Source of the DNA: Malus domestica
Lineage: Eukaryota; Streptophyta; Magnoliopsida; Rosales; Rosaceae
Direction: 5' to 3'
DNA: 64,000 nt
Assembly: GCF_042453785.1 (NCBI RefSeq)
Contig: NC_091665.1
Coordinates: 9,185,501 to 9,249,500 of the forward strand
Shown here: positions 44,201-55,200 of the stretch, one piece after another
How the letters are laid out: every line of letters starts with the position of its first letter
Numbering within the stretch: position 1 is the first letter of the stretch
Notes under the pieces: model-generated
Database searches by the model: none
What the model was told of the DNA's origin: nothing
What the model saw: only the letters and a program-made list of their open reading frames with translations
Made by a program: the position numbers and the translations under genes

Positions 44201-45751
44201 CAATCCAAAAATCATGCAACAAATTGACATTTATAGTAGTTTTGAAAGCATTCAAAATAACTTGAAGGTATTTCTTTGGCATGTGATCAACATTGGCCAG
44301 AAATCCAGCAAACTTGCCCAACAAGGCAGTGGTATTTCCATCTTCATGATCAACAACTTAATCAGCTTATTCTTTTTTTGTTTCCTTGTGTAGGAAGGTA
44401 GCAAACTTGTTTATAAGGTCTGCAGGATTGGCTATGAATTGCTTGTAAGGATCATGACCGTTGATAGATGAAGATGAAGCCATGTTGGCTCAGTGGGAAA
44501 ATTACTGAGGTTGAGGTCATCTTGGTGCACATTTGTCGTTCAAGAAGTCTGGTTTCAACTCTAGATGCAAGATCCAACACGTCTCTTTTACGTGACCATT
44601 GTAGTGGCAATGTTGACACTTCAAGTTAGGGTTTTTACCTCTGTATCTCTTCTCAGTTGTCATGTAGGCTCGAGCTTCAGTAACATTTGCTTTTGTTCCA
44701 GCATTCATAACCTTTTTTCCCACTTCCTCTCGTTGAATGGTAGCACAAATGCTTGTGAAGGTTGGTAGCTCAGGATTCATGAGAATGTGACATCTTAGAT
44801 CCTCATAATCTGCACTCAAGCTGGATAATAGTTGGAAGATTTTATCCTCCTCAGCCTTTTTTAAGAGAATTGTGGAATCGGTAGTATATGGCCGGTAGAC
44901 ATCCAGTTCATTCCACATACTTTTCAGATATCCAAGATGCAGAATAAAGCTTTTACCTTCTTGCTGGATAGCAGAGATATCTCTTTTAAGTTGAAACACG
45001 TAAGCGGAATTGTTTTGGTTCCCATACATCTCTTTCACCGTTGTCTATAACAAGAAAGAAGACTCTGAGCAGCTGAAGATCTCAACTATTTTTCTTTCCA
45101 TGGAGTTGAGCAACCATGACATAACAAGTTGATCTTTACATAGCCAACCTTCATAATTCGAGGATGCAATTTCTGGGGCTGGAACATTACCATTGATGAA
45201 CTCGAGTTTGTTTCTTCCACCAAGGGCAAGTGTAACTGCCCTTGACCAACAACAACAACAACATCAACAAAGCCTTTTCCCACTAAGTGGGGTCGGCTAT
45301 ATGAATCCTAGAACGCCATTGTGCTCGGTTTTGTGTCATGTCCTCCGTTAAATCCAAGTAGTCTAAGTATTTTCTTAGGGTCTCTTCCAAAGTTTTCCTA
45401 GGTCTTCCTCTACCCCTTCGGCCCTGAACCTCTATCCCGTAGTCACATCTTCGAACCGGAGCGTCAGTAGGCCTTCTTTGCACATATCCAAACCCCTTTT
45501 GTGTACGTGTTGGTGCTTCACCGCCCAACATTTTGTGCCATACAGCATCGCCGGCCTTATTGTCGTCCTATAAAATTTTCCCTTGAGCTTTAGTGGCCTA
45601 CGACGGTCACACAACACGGAAGATAATTGAACTCATTCAGTAGTAATGAGCTGAGCCTTTGGTTGGGATTGATATCCACTTCTGAAAGCTTCTCAGGCTG
45701 AGAAGTAATGGTGTGGTCAACTTCCTGGTTGACTCAGTTTTCTTCAGCCAT
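41287..45751 (-). pseudogene. copia gag-pol, broken in many places
   Basis: Reading leftward from the ATG at 45749-45751 (MAEEN, then a stop). Gag is 44517-45247, with KDISAIQQEGKSF-like text, the UBN2 region and the knuckle CQHCHYNGHVKETC. The protease region (near 44200) reads WIVDSRATYHMTNK, with DSG changed to DSR. The integrase zinc region has LLWHQRLAHPSQ and CETCHMFKATRLP. The core has ELVHSNIWGP and later KLWSHGVMAAAYLMNRLPS. RT has DVKNAFLHGDLEEEVYMKLP (about 42200). RNase H has SVEVEYRSMASTAYELIWL (about 41380). Stops separate every block. Confidence 0.83.
45248..45617 (-). mobile_element. RTE LINE 3' fragment inserted in copia gag, internally deleted
   Basis: The tail (TTG)n-type repeat is at 45248-45272, followed on the minus strand by the same 3' end as 31582-32170. 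It is truncated at the 5' side (45617, [10 protein letters not shown] side). About 150 bp coding the [15 protein letters not shown] region are missing at about 45497. Confidence 0.82.
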
Positions 45752-45829
45752 TTCTTTGAAGATTGAAGGTGTTTACAAGATGAGATACACAGAGACAGGT
45801 TCAAAAGAAAACCTGCTTTGATACCATAT

Positions 45830-46182
45830 TGACTTTTAAGTGTAGTTCTTTCTTGTATTGCAAAGTAAAATCATAAGGTTACAAAAGAGGAGGAAAAGGT
45901 ATTTAAAGAGAAGGATTTAGTGCACTTGCAGTGCGCGAAGACATCCAAGAAAACCCCTTGAAACCCCCGTAAAGGCTAGTCTAGAGGCTTACATCAACAT
46001 ACCTCAATCTCCTTAAATCAAGGAATCTAGAGACCATAAACTAATCTCCTTAAATCAAGGAGATGACAACAAGAAAAAGACTTACACCAATCTCCTTAAA
46101 TCAAGGAGAAAAAGACTACTTACAAAATGATAAAGTAAGATAAACCTTAGAACCTATAGTAGCCCTAATAACCACTCTTTCA
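45830..46182 (-). repeat. 5' LTR of the minus-strand copia, with three palindromes
   Basis: 353 bp. On the minus strand it starts TGAAAGAGTGGTTATTAGG and ends AAAAGTCA. The hairpin CTCCTT-AAATC-AAGGAG occurs at 46046 and 46092, with an imperfect copy at 46009. A single copy only, so the ends are inferred from TG...CA and the primer site. Confidence 0.65.
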
Positions 46183-46372
46183 ATAGTAATGAATTTGAAT
46201 GGAGGGACTTGTGGCGGGTTCTGAGAGAGCCTCGTACCTTTTGACTTCCGGTCTAAGGGTGGACACTTTAACTTACTACTCCGAGGAGCTAATATTGTCT
46301 AATTCTCTGTTTTACCATAAAATAAGTACACACCCTTGTGGCGCAAAAAGAAATTATGATTTTCTTTTTGTT
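46183..46372. other. unassigned spacer
   Basis: Nothing is recognised between the copia LTR and the LINE-derived block. Confidence 0.3.
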
Positions 46373-46719
46373 TTTCAAATAATGTTATGGTTTTTTATCA
46401 TTAGGATTTGACGGAAGATAGGAGTGCCGGTTGTTGACTACTTGACGCCTTCCCCTTTCTCCTTTATTCGGGCTTAGGACCGGCAGTGTAAGATAAACTT
46501 ACACAGGCGGAGTTTCAAATAATGTTATGGTTTATTATCATAAGGTTTGGAAGACCTAGGAAGACTTGGAAAGAGACTCTAAGAAAAGATTTGGACTATT
46601 CGGATCTAACAGAAGATATGGCACAAAACTGAGCGCAATGGCGTGTCAAGATTCATATAGCCGACCTCACTTAGTGGAATAAGGCTTTGTTATTGGTGTT
46701 GTTTCAAATAATGTTATAG
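46373..46719 (+). mobile_element. two LINE fragments between three copies of one target sequence
   Basis: The target repeat TTTCAAATAATGTTATGGTT occurs at 46373, 46513 and (shortened) 46702. Between the first two is the 5' end of the RTE LINE in minus orientation (46402-46512, matching 38826-38935). Between the second and third is the LINE 3' end in plus orientation (46542-46701, ending GTTATTGGTGTTG). An inverted 5' piece next to a 3' piece is what twin priming produces, but the extra middle target copy is not expected. Confidence 0.75.
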
Positions 46720-47400
46720 CCAAAACTGTTTATTAGATATTCTCAGTGCAACTAAAAGAGATCCTAATGGGATAATCAATCGGAGAGGAATCTGAAGAAT
46801 AACTAATCCAATATATTTTTTCTTACCTCTCATCATCTGTTTAAGAAAATATTTGTAACTTAAAAAGATCTCAATTACATACTAAGTTAAACTGCAAAGG
46901 CTACTATGTTTTGGATGGTAAAAGATAGAAGGTCTCATAAGATTGATGTCATCCTTTTGTTTTGAAAAGAAATAATTTCGTTGGCGGAAATTTTCCGTAC
47001 AAGATAAAAGGTAACATAGATTATAAATATGTTGCAATGAAAACCTTCAGGTTAAATCAAACGATTCATCACACGATCATGAAATATTTTGAGCTTGTAA
47101 ACAGAAGACCAGAAATGAGGGGAATACAATTTAGTAAGGAGAACAGTTAGTAAAATTGTTGTAAGCCAGTATGTGGAAACAGAGCTGTGTATAGCTTGGA
47201 TAATGGATAAACGAACGAAGATGACCAAAAATAGTGTGAATATCTAATTAAAAGTGGCTAGATTTCTACATAATTCATGGAGACATTAATTTGATTCACT
47301 CCCCATTAAAAAAAAAGTTACAGAATGTTTAGATTGTCTACATTAAAAATTTCTATCAACCAGTTAGTTCGTGTAACATGCAGATTTCCATTACGAAATC
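46720..47400. other. SAUR 3' flank
   Basis: There is no gene. 47040-47400 matches 3210-3570 downstream of the unit-1 SAUR. 46720-47040 is unassigned AT-rich sequence. Confidence 0.55.
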
Positions 47401-47706
47401 TCACGATGCATTCAAGTGAGAAGTGAGATGAAGGAAGGCATCTTGTCTGCAGGGAATTGTTAGACCACCCATTGGATGATCAAACCCGAATTCTTCTTCA
47501 GCCTCACTTAGCAACTTTTGAAATGAAGGCTCATTAAGGAAAGATACTGGAATTACAAATCTCTGCCTTTCGCTCTCGCCAACATAAACCGCAAAATAAC
47601 CTTTTGGGACGTGTGCTAAATTAGTTGAAGCTCCTCTGGTTGTATTTGAAAAAGAACATCGAAGAAGTTTCCTAGCAGGAATTACAGCCGGAAGACGGAA
47701 ACCCAT
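47401..47706 (-). CDS. SAUR-family protein (unit 5, minus arm)
   Basis: An intact 101-codon exon. The start is the ATG at 47704-47706 ([20 protein letters not shown]), as in all paralogues. An upstream in-frame ATG at 47727 would add seven residues not conserved in any copy. The core has [34 protein letters not shown], and [13 protein letters not shown]. It shares [11 protein letters not shown] and FAVYVGE with unit 1 and is its sister. TATATATA lies at 47850-47857, about 145 bp upstream. The partner plus arm (49513) is a pseudogene, and a TRIM has inserted in the spacer. Confidence 0.92.
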   Translation of the reverse strand: MGFRLPAVIPARKLLRCSFSNTTRGASTNLAHVPKGYFAVYVGESERQRFVIPVSFLNEPSFQKLLSEAEEEFGFDHPMGGLTIPCRQDAFLHLTSHLNAS

Positions 47707-47844
47707 TGTTGTAACTCTCAAGACCAAAAGTAGAAGAAAATCTCAAAGAACTGAAAGAACAAAGAAAACTATAGTACTTGAGAAGTTCGTAGACTTGAGA
47801 GTTTGTAGAATTGTTTTTCGTGGTTATCAAACGAGCCAGTCATA

Positions 47845-48065
47845 TGTTTATATATACTTGACTGGTTGCGTGTAGGATATCTCTCTTGAAAGAAATATAT
47901 GGTGCAAACAAAGACAACCTGGATGGGGTATAGAAGGGAACAAGGGCTGATGATGAGGGATCACATGGTTTTGTCTTCCAAATATCATCAAGCAATTAGG
48001 AAAAATATGTGGAGCAAATTAACGGATATTAAGTCTCAATCACTACCAAGGAGTCTCGGTGATGA
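47845..48065 (-). promoter_or_regulatory. unit 5 SAUR promoter blocks
   Basis: TATATATA at 47850-47857, GGGATCACATGGTTTTGTCT at 47957-47976 and GTCTCAATCACTACCAAGGA at 48033-48052. Here the TATA box is followed by CTTGAC instead of the usual GTTGAA. Confidence 0.6.
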
Positions 48066-48199
48066 ATTGGATGACAAAGCCATGTGGATTTTGATGAAAT
48101 GCTTATGTCTACGGCAAATCCCAATCACTACCAACTATTAGAGATTTTCCAACACATCGATTGTTATATTAATTTGGACATGAATTACAAGAAGGTAAG

Positions 48200-49088
48200 T
48201 GTTGGAACCCCATTATGTCCCACATTGGACAGAGGAAAGGGCAAAGACCCATTTATATCCCCACTTTAACTAATACCAAGGTCTTTTGTGATAAAACCCC
48301 CGCACCTAAGGATTGTGCAGGTGGTTAAGTGGGGACAATATCGGTGTTGTTGGAGTGACCCTATTGGTCCTGCGCGATTGGGTGAGTCCCGACATGGCTC
48401 CACGTGGTTGCCGATGTGTGGAATTTCATGTGTGACCCATAAATGGGGTCTCACGTGCGGGGGAGTGTAAGAACCCCATTTGGTCCCACATCGGACAGAG
48501 GAAAGGGCAAAAAACCATTTATATAGAATTACCCCACTCTAGCTAACACCAAGGCCTTTTGTGATAAAACCCCACACCTGAGGATTTTGCAGGTGATTAA
48601 GGGAATTTCATGTGTGACCCATAAATGGGGTCTCATGTGCGAGGGAGTGTTAGAACCCCATTTGGTCCCACATCGGACAGAGGAAAGGGCAAAAAACCAT
48701 TTATATAGAATTACCCCACTCTAGCTAACACCAAGGCCTTTTGTGATAAAACCCTACACCTGAGGATTTTGCAGGTGGTTAAGTAGAGACAGTATCAGTG
48801 TTGTTGGAGTGAGCCCTAGGCCTATCGACCTGAAAAGTTTCCACATGGTATCAGAGCAAGTTGTCCCTTGTGTAAAAGCCCAAAGGCCACACGTGCTCAC
48901 ACGTCACCCATTTGTTGCCCACGTGTAGGCTTGAAAATCGGCTACACGTGCGGGGGCGTGTTGAGAGTTGAAACGTGAGGAAGATTTGTCCCACATTGGT
49001 GAGGGACAAGATTTGCTATGTGCTTATATGGTTTTGAGCTACTCCCCATATTGTCAATTGGTTTTATGGTGGAATCCTAATTTCATCA
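48200..49088 (+). mobile_element. TRIM with four LTR-like copies
   Basis: LTR-like starts (TGTTGGAACCCCATT or TGTTAGAACCCCATT) lie at 48200, 48466 and 48648. The third is followed by the primer site TGGTATCAGAGC (48846-48857), about 100 bp of internal DNA, a purine tract GTGCGGGGGCG and a fourth, divergent LTR (48959-49088). The target duplication is GTAAG/GTAAA (48195-48199 and 49089-49093), with one mismatch. The unit-1 spacer at about 4380-4400 shows the empty site. The internal domain has no coding capacity. Confidence 0.8.
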
Positions 49089-49093
49089 GTAAA

Positions 49094-49512
49094 ATAGCAA
49101 GTGATATAGAAAACTTGGAGCCACGGAAGAGTACTTTAACCACAAACTATTGTTGGGTGCACAATAGCATGTCTCTTGAGTTTAGGTTATTATCCTTCCC
49201 AACAGATTTTAATTACTTTAGTTTTAATATGATAGCCTCAGGGGCAATTTAAAGACAAGTCCACGTGATTTTGCATGAACAATTGTATGTTCATTGGGTC
49301 CATATTTGTTCCTTATAACCAATCATTTCAGATTACAGATCGCTTTTGGCACACCAGTTAACTACATGTACATGATCAGACTTGGAAGCAAAGGAACACA
49401 AAGTCTTCTAATTCCCTAACTCCCAAGCATCGCTAAGCTTTCTTGTTTTTTTTTTTTTCACAAGTCAATTAAAATCTTCATTGTTCGTTTTCTGATCAAC
49501 AAATTTTAGACC
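49094..49512. other. SAUR spacer, plus-arm side
   Basis: No gene is seen. ATATAGAAAACTTGGAGCC matches 4395, a GACAAGTCCACGTGATTTTG stretch at 49254 matches 4543 and 31345, and the end (TTTTCTGATCAACAAATTTT) is the 5' flank shared by the plus arms. CCACGTGA is a G-box. Confidence 0.55.
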
Positions 49513-49735
49513 ATGGGTTTCCAGTTGCCTGGTTTTGTTCATACTAAGAAAAACAAAGTTCCTTGCTTTGGATGTTCCTAAAGGATATTTTGCAGTCTAT
49601 GTTGGGGACAGCCAAAAGAAGCGGTATGTGATTTCATTATCACATTTGAACCAAGATTTGGTAAGTCGAACTAAAGAATTCGGTTATGGTCATCCCATGG
49701 GTGCTATTGCAATCCCGTGCAGTCAGCTCATCGAG
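49513..49735 (+). pseudogene. SAUR plus-arm pseudogene (unit 5), frameshifted and truncated
   Basis: The ATG at 49513 gives MGFQLPGFVHTKKNKVP. A small deletion then puts the rest in another frame ([28 protein letters not shown]). About 15 bp are missing (QPLFQD), and FGYGHPMGAIAIPC follows. DHPMG is GHPMG. Similarity ends at about 49730 (CCCGTGCAGT). The usual [10 protein letters not shown] tail is replaced by unrelated sequence. Confidence 0.87.
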
Positions 49736-50036
49736 TGCAAGAGCACTCAGGCCGCAGTTACCTGAAGTCCGCCACTGCAAGATTGAGGAGAGGCAGTGGA
49801 GCACGCCAATACTGCAGCTCAGGGCGGAGGAGCTGCCACGTCCAAATGCCCAATGTAGCAGAATCGATGGATCCGTTTGCCCCAGACAGCGCAAAATGCC
49901 ATACCCATTGCTTACGGTTGACACACCCAACCCCAGTAGCCATCAGACTAGGGGTAGAGGTGTGCTTGCCATCAACAAAATGGCGACAAAGTAATGGGTA
50001 ATAATTGAAAAAATGTGCGACAATTTGAACTAAAAC
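49736..50036. other. unassigned sequence left of the nested LTRs
   Basis: This GC-richer stretch is unlike the SAUR flanks. It has several overlapping frames without recognisable domains. It may be retroelement-derived. It ends AACTAAAAC directly before the LTR at 50037. Confidence 0.3.
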
Positions 50037-52294
50037 TGTCACGCTCCAACTCCGACATACGTCCAGGATCGGCACATGACGTTCAGGTGAAAGGATGCAA
50101 GGAAATACAAACAAGATACACAAAGGAATACTAAAACTGTAAAGTCACAAATAAAGGATGTTGGTGGGGTCTCTCCCACGAATTTTTACAACAACTGTAC
50201 AATAAAAGCTCATAACCGTCACTAGGGTAACATGCATATAGGCTCCCAAAATATAGGTCTCAAAATAATACAAGAAAGGATATAGGGGTAACATAAGCAC
50301 TCCAAGCTCTGACCTTTGACTACTACCCCAAAAGCTCCTCGTGTATACACAGATCTCTCTCCTGCACAATTGCCCTGTATACAGTGGGAATGGTGCACCG
50401 AGTAAGGCAACAACCCAAATAAGCTACGAAACTTGTATGAGTGACAATAATTCAACGTATGTGAACAAGTCGACGGATCACAGTTTTGGAACATCAGTAA
50501 TAAAACCATACTTTATAAATCATACACAACCCACTAGAAATCTTGAAAGAGTCACACAGATATCCATGGGCCTTTCTAAATCAAACCACAAAGGTTCTCA
50601 AATCTCTAGTTCATAAGTACACCTAAAACTAGGACTAGAGCGATGCAATTCGACCGAAGCCTACAACTCATATGCTTCCACATTTTAGATTGCCTCCAAG
50701 AAACCAACGAAGATAGGGGGTGGGATCTAGGACCAATAAATAGAATCCAATGAAGATCGGGTTCCAGACCACCGAATGGATCTGAATAGGAAGATGGATT
50801 GGTGACCATTCAACAGAATTCGACAAAGATAGGGTTTTAGACCACTAAACGTAACCGAAAGGAAACGGGATTTCGGATCACTCAATGAAATTCGAAATGA
50901 ACACGATTTAGGACCATTCAATGAAATCGCGTAGGAAGAGGGATTCCGGATCACTTAATGGAATCCAAATGAAGCAGGGTACTAGACCACTTAACGGAAC
51001 ACGGTTCAGGAACACTCAACGGAATTGAGTAGGATTCTAAAAACATATTTTAGAATGTCTCAATGAAATGAGACATGTCACAAATTTGATGCGACAACTC
51101 CCCATGACAATGGGTTAACGATCTTCTACTAGCCTTCACGTTTCCTAACCATTTCAAATATGCATGTCAAACTACATTTCATAAATAGATCCATGACAGA
51201 TTTAAAAGTAATATTCAGTAGAAAACACATTCATTTCGTAAATCCATGCCATATCCACTAAATATACTAGCATGAGAATTTCAGGATAACAACCGATATC
51301 ATATATTTAAGTCACTAACCTAGAATCCGCTCTATGACACCTAGCACAAAGATCGATATGCACAAGTATGATCACCGCCTAAAACAAAACACAAGTCTTG
51401 TCTCAGAACTTTATCGATAAAACACATAATTGTAGTTTACACATGTTCACTACAGTAATCAAAGATCATTTGGGACACGTTGATCATAAGTCAACTCTCG
51501 GTCAAAAGTCAACGGTAAGGCCAACAACCCTAGTAATTCAATCTGGAATATTTGCACATCAGATTATGATCCATAACTTCTTAAGGGTCTCATTATGCTT
51601 CTACAATAACATACTTAAAATTTGTAACGATCCAACGGTTGGATCTTCACTAATCGAAAGTTTAAGTAGTGGCCAACTACAAAATTAGGCTAAAACATTA
51701 GACTTACGTTGAATGGATGCCAAAAATGGATCTAGGGCATCAACATTAGCCTAGAAGGACATTGTGGGCCACCGTCCAAGCGCCACCACACACGTTGCCG
51801 AGCTTCGCCGCATGCACCGTCACGCATCCTCACGCACGGGGTTGGGTCGACTGGAATATTCTGCTGCCAAGACGATATGTTCCATTAAATCTAATGCAAT
51901 TTGTCACCATTTACCTGATGGCGTAAGGAATATTTTAGACAGTTAACAGAATATTACCCTTCTTCCTCCTTCCTCCGGTCGTCGACGTCACCGTCCTCCG
52001 CCGTCGAACTTGCCGGAATCTACAAAATTGGCCAAAATCTCCGTGAAATTAACTGGTGATATCTAATAATGATCGTATTTTAGAAATACAAGCCTTCACA
52101 GAATCACATTACATAACAAAGTTTGTACATAACATTGCATACATACTTTGTGGCATAAAACCACAGAAGACCACTGGATCGACTACATGAAGTTTCTAGC
52201 ATAAAATGTGCACGTTGATCATCCTAAAGTTTTCCATTGTAAGGGACACTGGAGGTGAGAAAATTTCGCGTCGTGTAATAGTGTTGAGGGAAAG

Positions 52295-55200
52295 TGATAG
52301 GATTTTTACCGCCTGCAAAAGTAGGGATAAAAACACTTAAAAATGCTAGCGTGAGAACAAGGTAATTGTAGCATAAACCGCTCAAGTAAGGTCGTTTCCC
52401 ATAGGGATTGAATGAATAACTTGTATTTAAATTAATCCTTAATTAACTATTTAAAACAAAGTTTAGAAAAGATTTATTTTATGACTTAAAATAATAAAAA
52501 CGAATTTTAATAGAAATAATTTAAAGGATTCAGCAAAAGTAAAATAAACTAAAGAAAACGGCTTTTGAAAATCAAATTGTTAAAAACACTGAGGTTCAGC
52601 CGTCACCATTAACAATCCTATGCAATTTTACCAATTACTTATGAATTTCAACGTACATCCTTTGAATGTTAGGTTTTTTCAATGCATATTCTCCTCGTGA
52701 TGTTCAAGTAAGAATGTATATCTAACATGCAATCCATTTGTGATGTTCAAATAAACATAAACATGCAAGATTCATTAAGCTCTGTGAAAACCTTTTGAAA
52801 AACCATGCAACCCTTAAGAGCATGATGTTTTCCTTGAGTAAAATTACAATTATCAATCACAAGAAGCCCTCCACAATTTCAGGTGATGTTCCAATAAAAA
52901 TTACATCAAATTACTTGTCTAAATACCTTAATAGTTGTGACGACCCGTCCCAAATTATTATATATATTTTCTCCCCTAGTGTGTAAAGTGATGATATTAC
53001 TCTCATTGGCTTAGTGACGTGGATGTACATATGTAATATCAAAGTATTTCCTCGCTGTCGTAATTAAACCGTACTTGACGTCACGAGCGCTTCGACGTGA
53101 GTTAGGGCCGAATCGGATTCGTAACGAAAAAGTTACAATTAATTGAATATGTAAACGGGTAAATCACGAACCAATTATATTAGCTCCTATTACCTCTAAA
53201 CCAATCAGATTTTCGGCTTTTATCTTTCTTTGGGCCAATTGGAACTCTATCTTTCTCACGGCGGCCCAATCAGAAATATTATTTTCTGATTCTGGCCAAT
53301 CACACACACACACATACACGTACACTCTCTCTTTCCTTCTCGACTCTTCTCATTTCTTCTTCCTTCTGCACCTGAGACACCCCACACGCATAAACCACAC
53401 CAAAACAGCACGGATGGAACCTACGAAGACTACCATCACACTCCTCATAAACTCACGAACCTAGCCATACCCTTAGGTTTCAGTTTTGATCGTCGACTCA
53501 CGAGCTCCGACGAGGAGCCCAGTTGCTCAAACGCGATCCCGGCATGGTTTCTAGGTTTTAAGGTTTGGAAAGGTATCTACGCAACTTCCCTAACACTTTG
53601 GAGTAGTTTTGGAGTGAAGCGGACATCGGTATAGGCGAGTTTGAAAAGTTGTAGAATTGGCCAGATTTTCCAAGGAATTTTCTGATTGTTTTTCATGGGA
53701 TTTTGAACTCTTAATAGGTACGAATGTGTTCTACTCCTCAATACCTTCAAATCCATATAAATTTCATGGATTTTGGTTGAGAAATGAAGTAGATATTAAG
53801 CTTTGAAAATTTTCCAGAAACCAGCAAACCAGACAGCGGTGGGCGATGGAAACCAACGTGGTCCACCGGAGAAGAAGAAGAATATTCCGTCAAAGTTGAT
53901 AGAATATTCTAACGACGTCAGGTAACACCGTTAGAATTTAACAGAATATTGTGCTATTTTAACGGAATATTCCTAACGCCGTTAGGGTTTCTGTCCTGTG
54001 TGCCAAGCATGTGCCTGCGTGTGAAGGCGCGTCCAACATCCAAAAAAATTTCTAAAAATATGGGGGTGTTCGTGTTGTCGAGTAGATCATGTTGGTATAT
54101 TCAAACACCCTATTTGAGCAATGTATGACAAATTAATCCTAGGCTTTGTTTACGTGCTAATTAATTAACGTAAAAATAGTTATATCGCATATAGGTGAGA
54201 CGTACCCCGAGGACGAGCGTGGACAAGCGTAGCTAGGGGGCTACGAACCTGCTACTTATCAGTGAGAGGGCATTTGTTTTCTATATATATATATAGTTTC
54301 CAGAAGCGTTTTTATATGGAACTATGCTTTGCTTGCCATGTCGTAAATAAGTTACCTTTTAAATATTGCATTGTTACACTTACGAATTGTATTGTGTGAT
54401 GCTGCGGAGACTCAGGTAAGTTTCAGGTGAGCATTATGTGATTGAATGGGTTGTATTGTATTCGTATGCACATTTATTTAGAGTTCATCATGGATGTACC
54501 CTGGTATTAGTGCTCCTGCTAGGGGCTAGGGCCAACCTTCACGTGATTGTTCACCTCCCGCACTGCACGCTTAGCTTGGATCTAAGTTTGGTGCCAAGCT
54601 GTCATACAGACCACAATAAGTGGTTTCGACTTGTAGGTGACCTGCGAATTATCGCACAGCCTTCATGCGATTGTAATACTTGAGCGTACATATTTATACC
54701 TAGCATGTCGTATAGGTCACACTAGGTGACTCTGACTCATGTGCTAACCTAGATTGATGAGCTACAGGTCCAGTCGTACAGGTCACGTTAAGTGACTCCG
54801 ACTGGCATACTATTTTATATTGGTTTCACACCTGGCTTACATTTATTATTACTGAGATATCATGACATGGCATACTTCAGTTTTCGCTGCTCTTGTGCAT
54901 TGGTTTTCATACCTACGTAGTAGTATTTTCTGGAAACTATACGGGTTTTACGAAGAGGGGTTATTATGTTCATAAAGATAAATATGTTTTCAAACGCTTT
55001 GTTTTTACCCACTCACCCTTTTGTTTTGCGCCCCTCCAGGTTCTAGGTAGTTGTTCATCTTTGGTGGCTCACGAGGACTACACGACATTTCTAACGTTTC
55101 CATAAATAAAAGTAGGGATCTTCTCCCTATTGTATAATTAATACTTAGTTAGTTTGACTGCACTTTCGTTTTACCTATGCTTTGATATGCGTGTATCTTA

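Larger units (their letters stand above)
41287..46182 (-). mobile_element. Ty1/copia, minus strand, 3' end missing
   Basis: The 5' LTR (45830-46182) is on the right. The primer site is at 45811-45826 (TGGTATCAAAGCAGG on the minus strand). Gag starts at 45751. Protease, integrase, RT and part of RNase H follow leftward to 41287. The 3' LTR is lost where the element abuts the plus-strand copia. A truncated LINE sits in gag (45248-45617). Confidence 0.83.

Noticed and set aside
48266-48470. Short frames on both strands in the TRIM
   Set aside because: They lie wholly in LTR sequence and resemble no protein.
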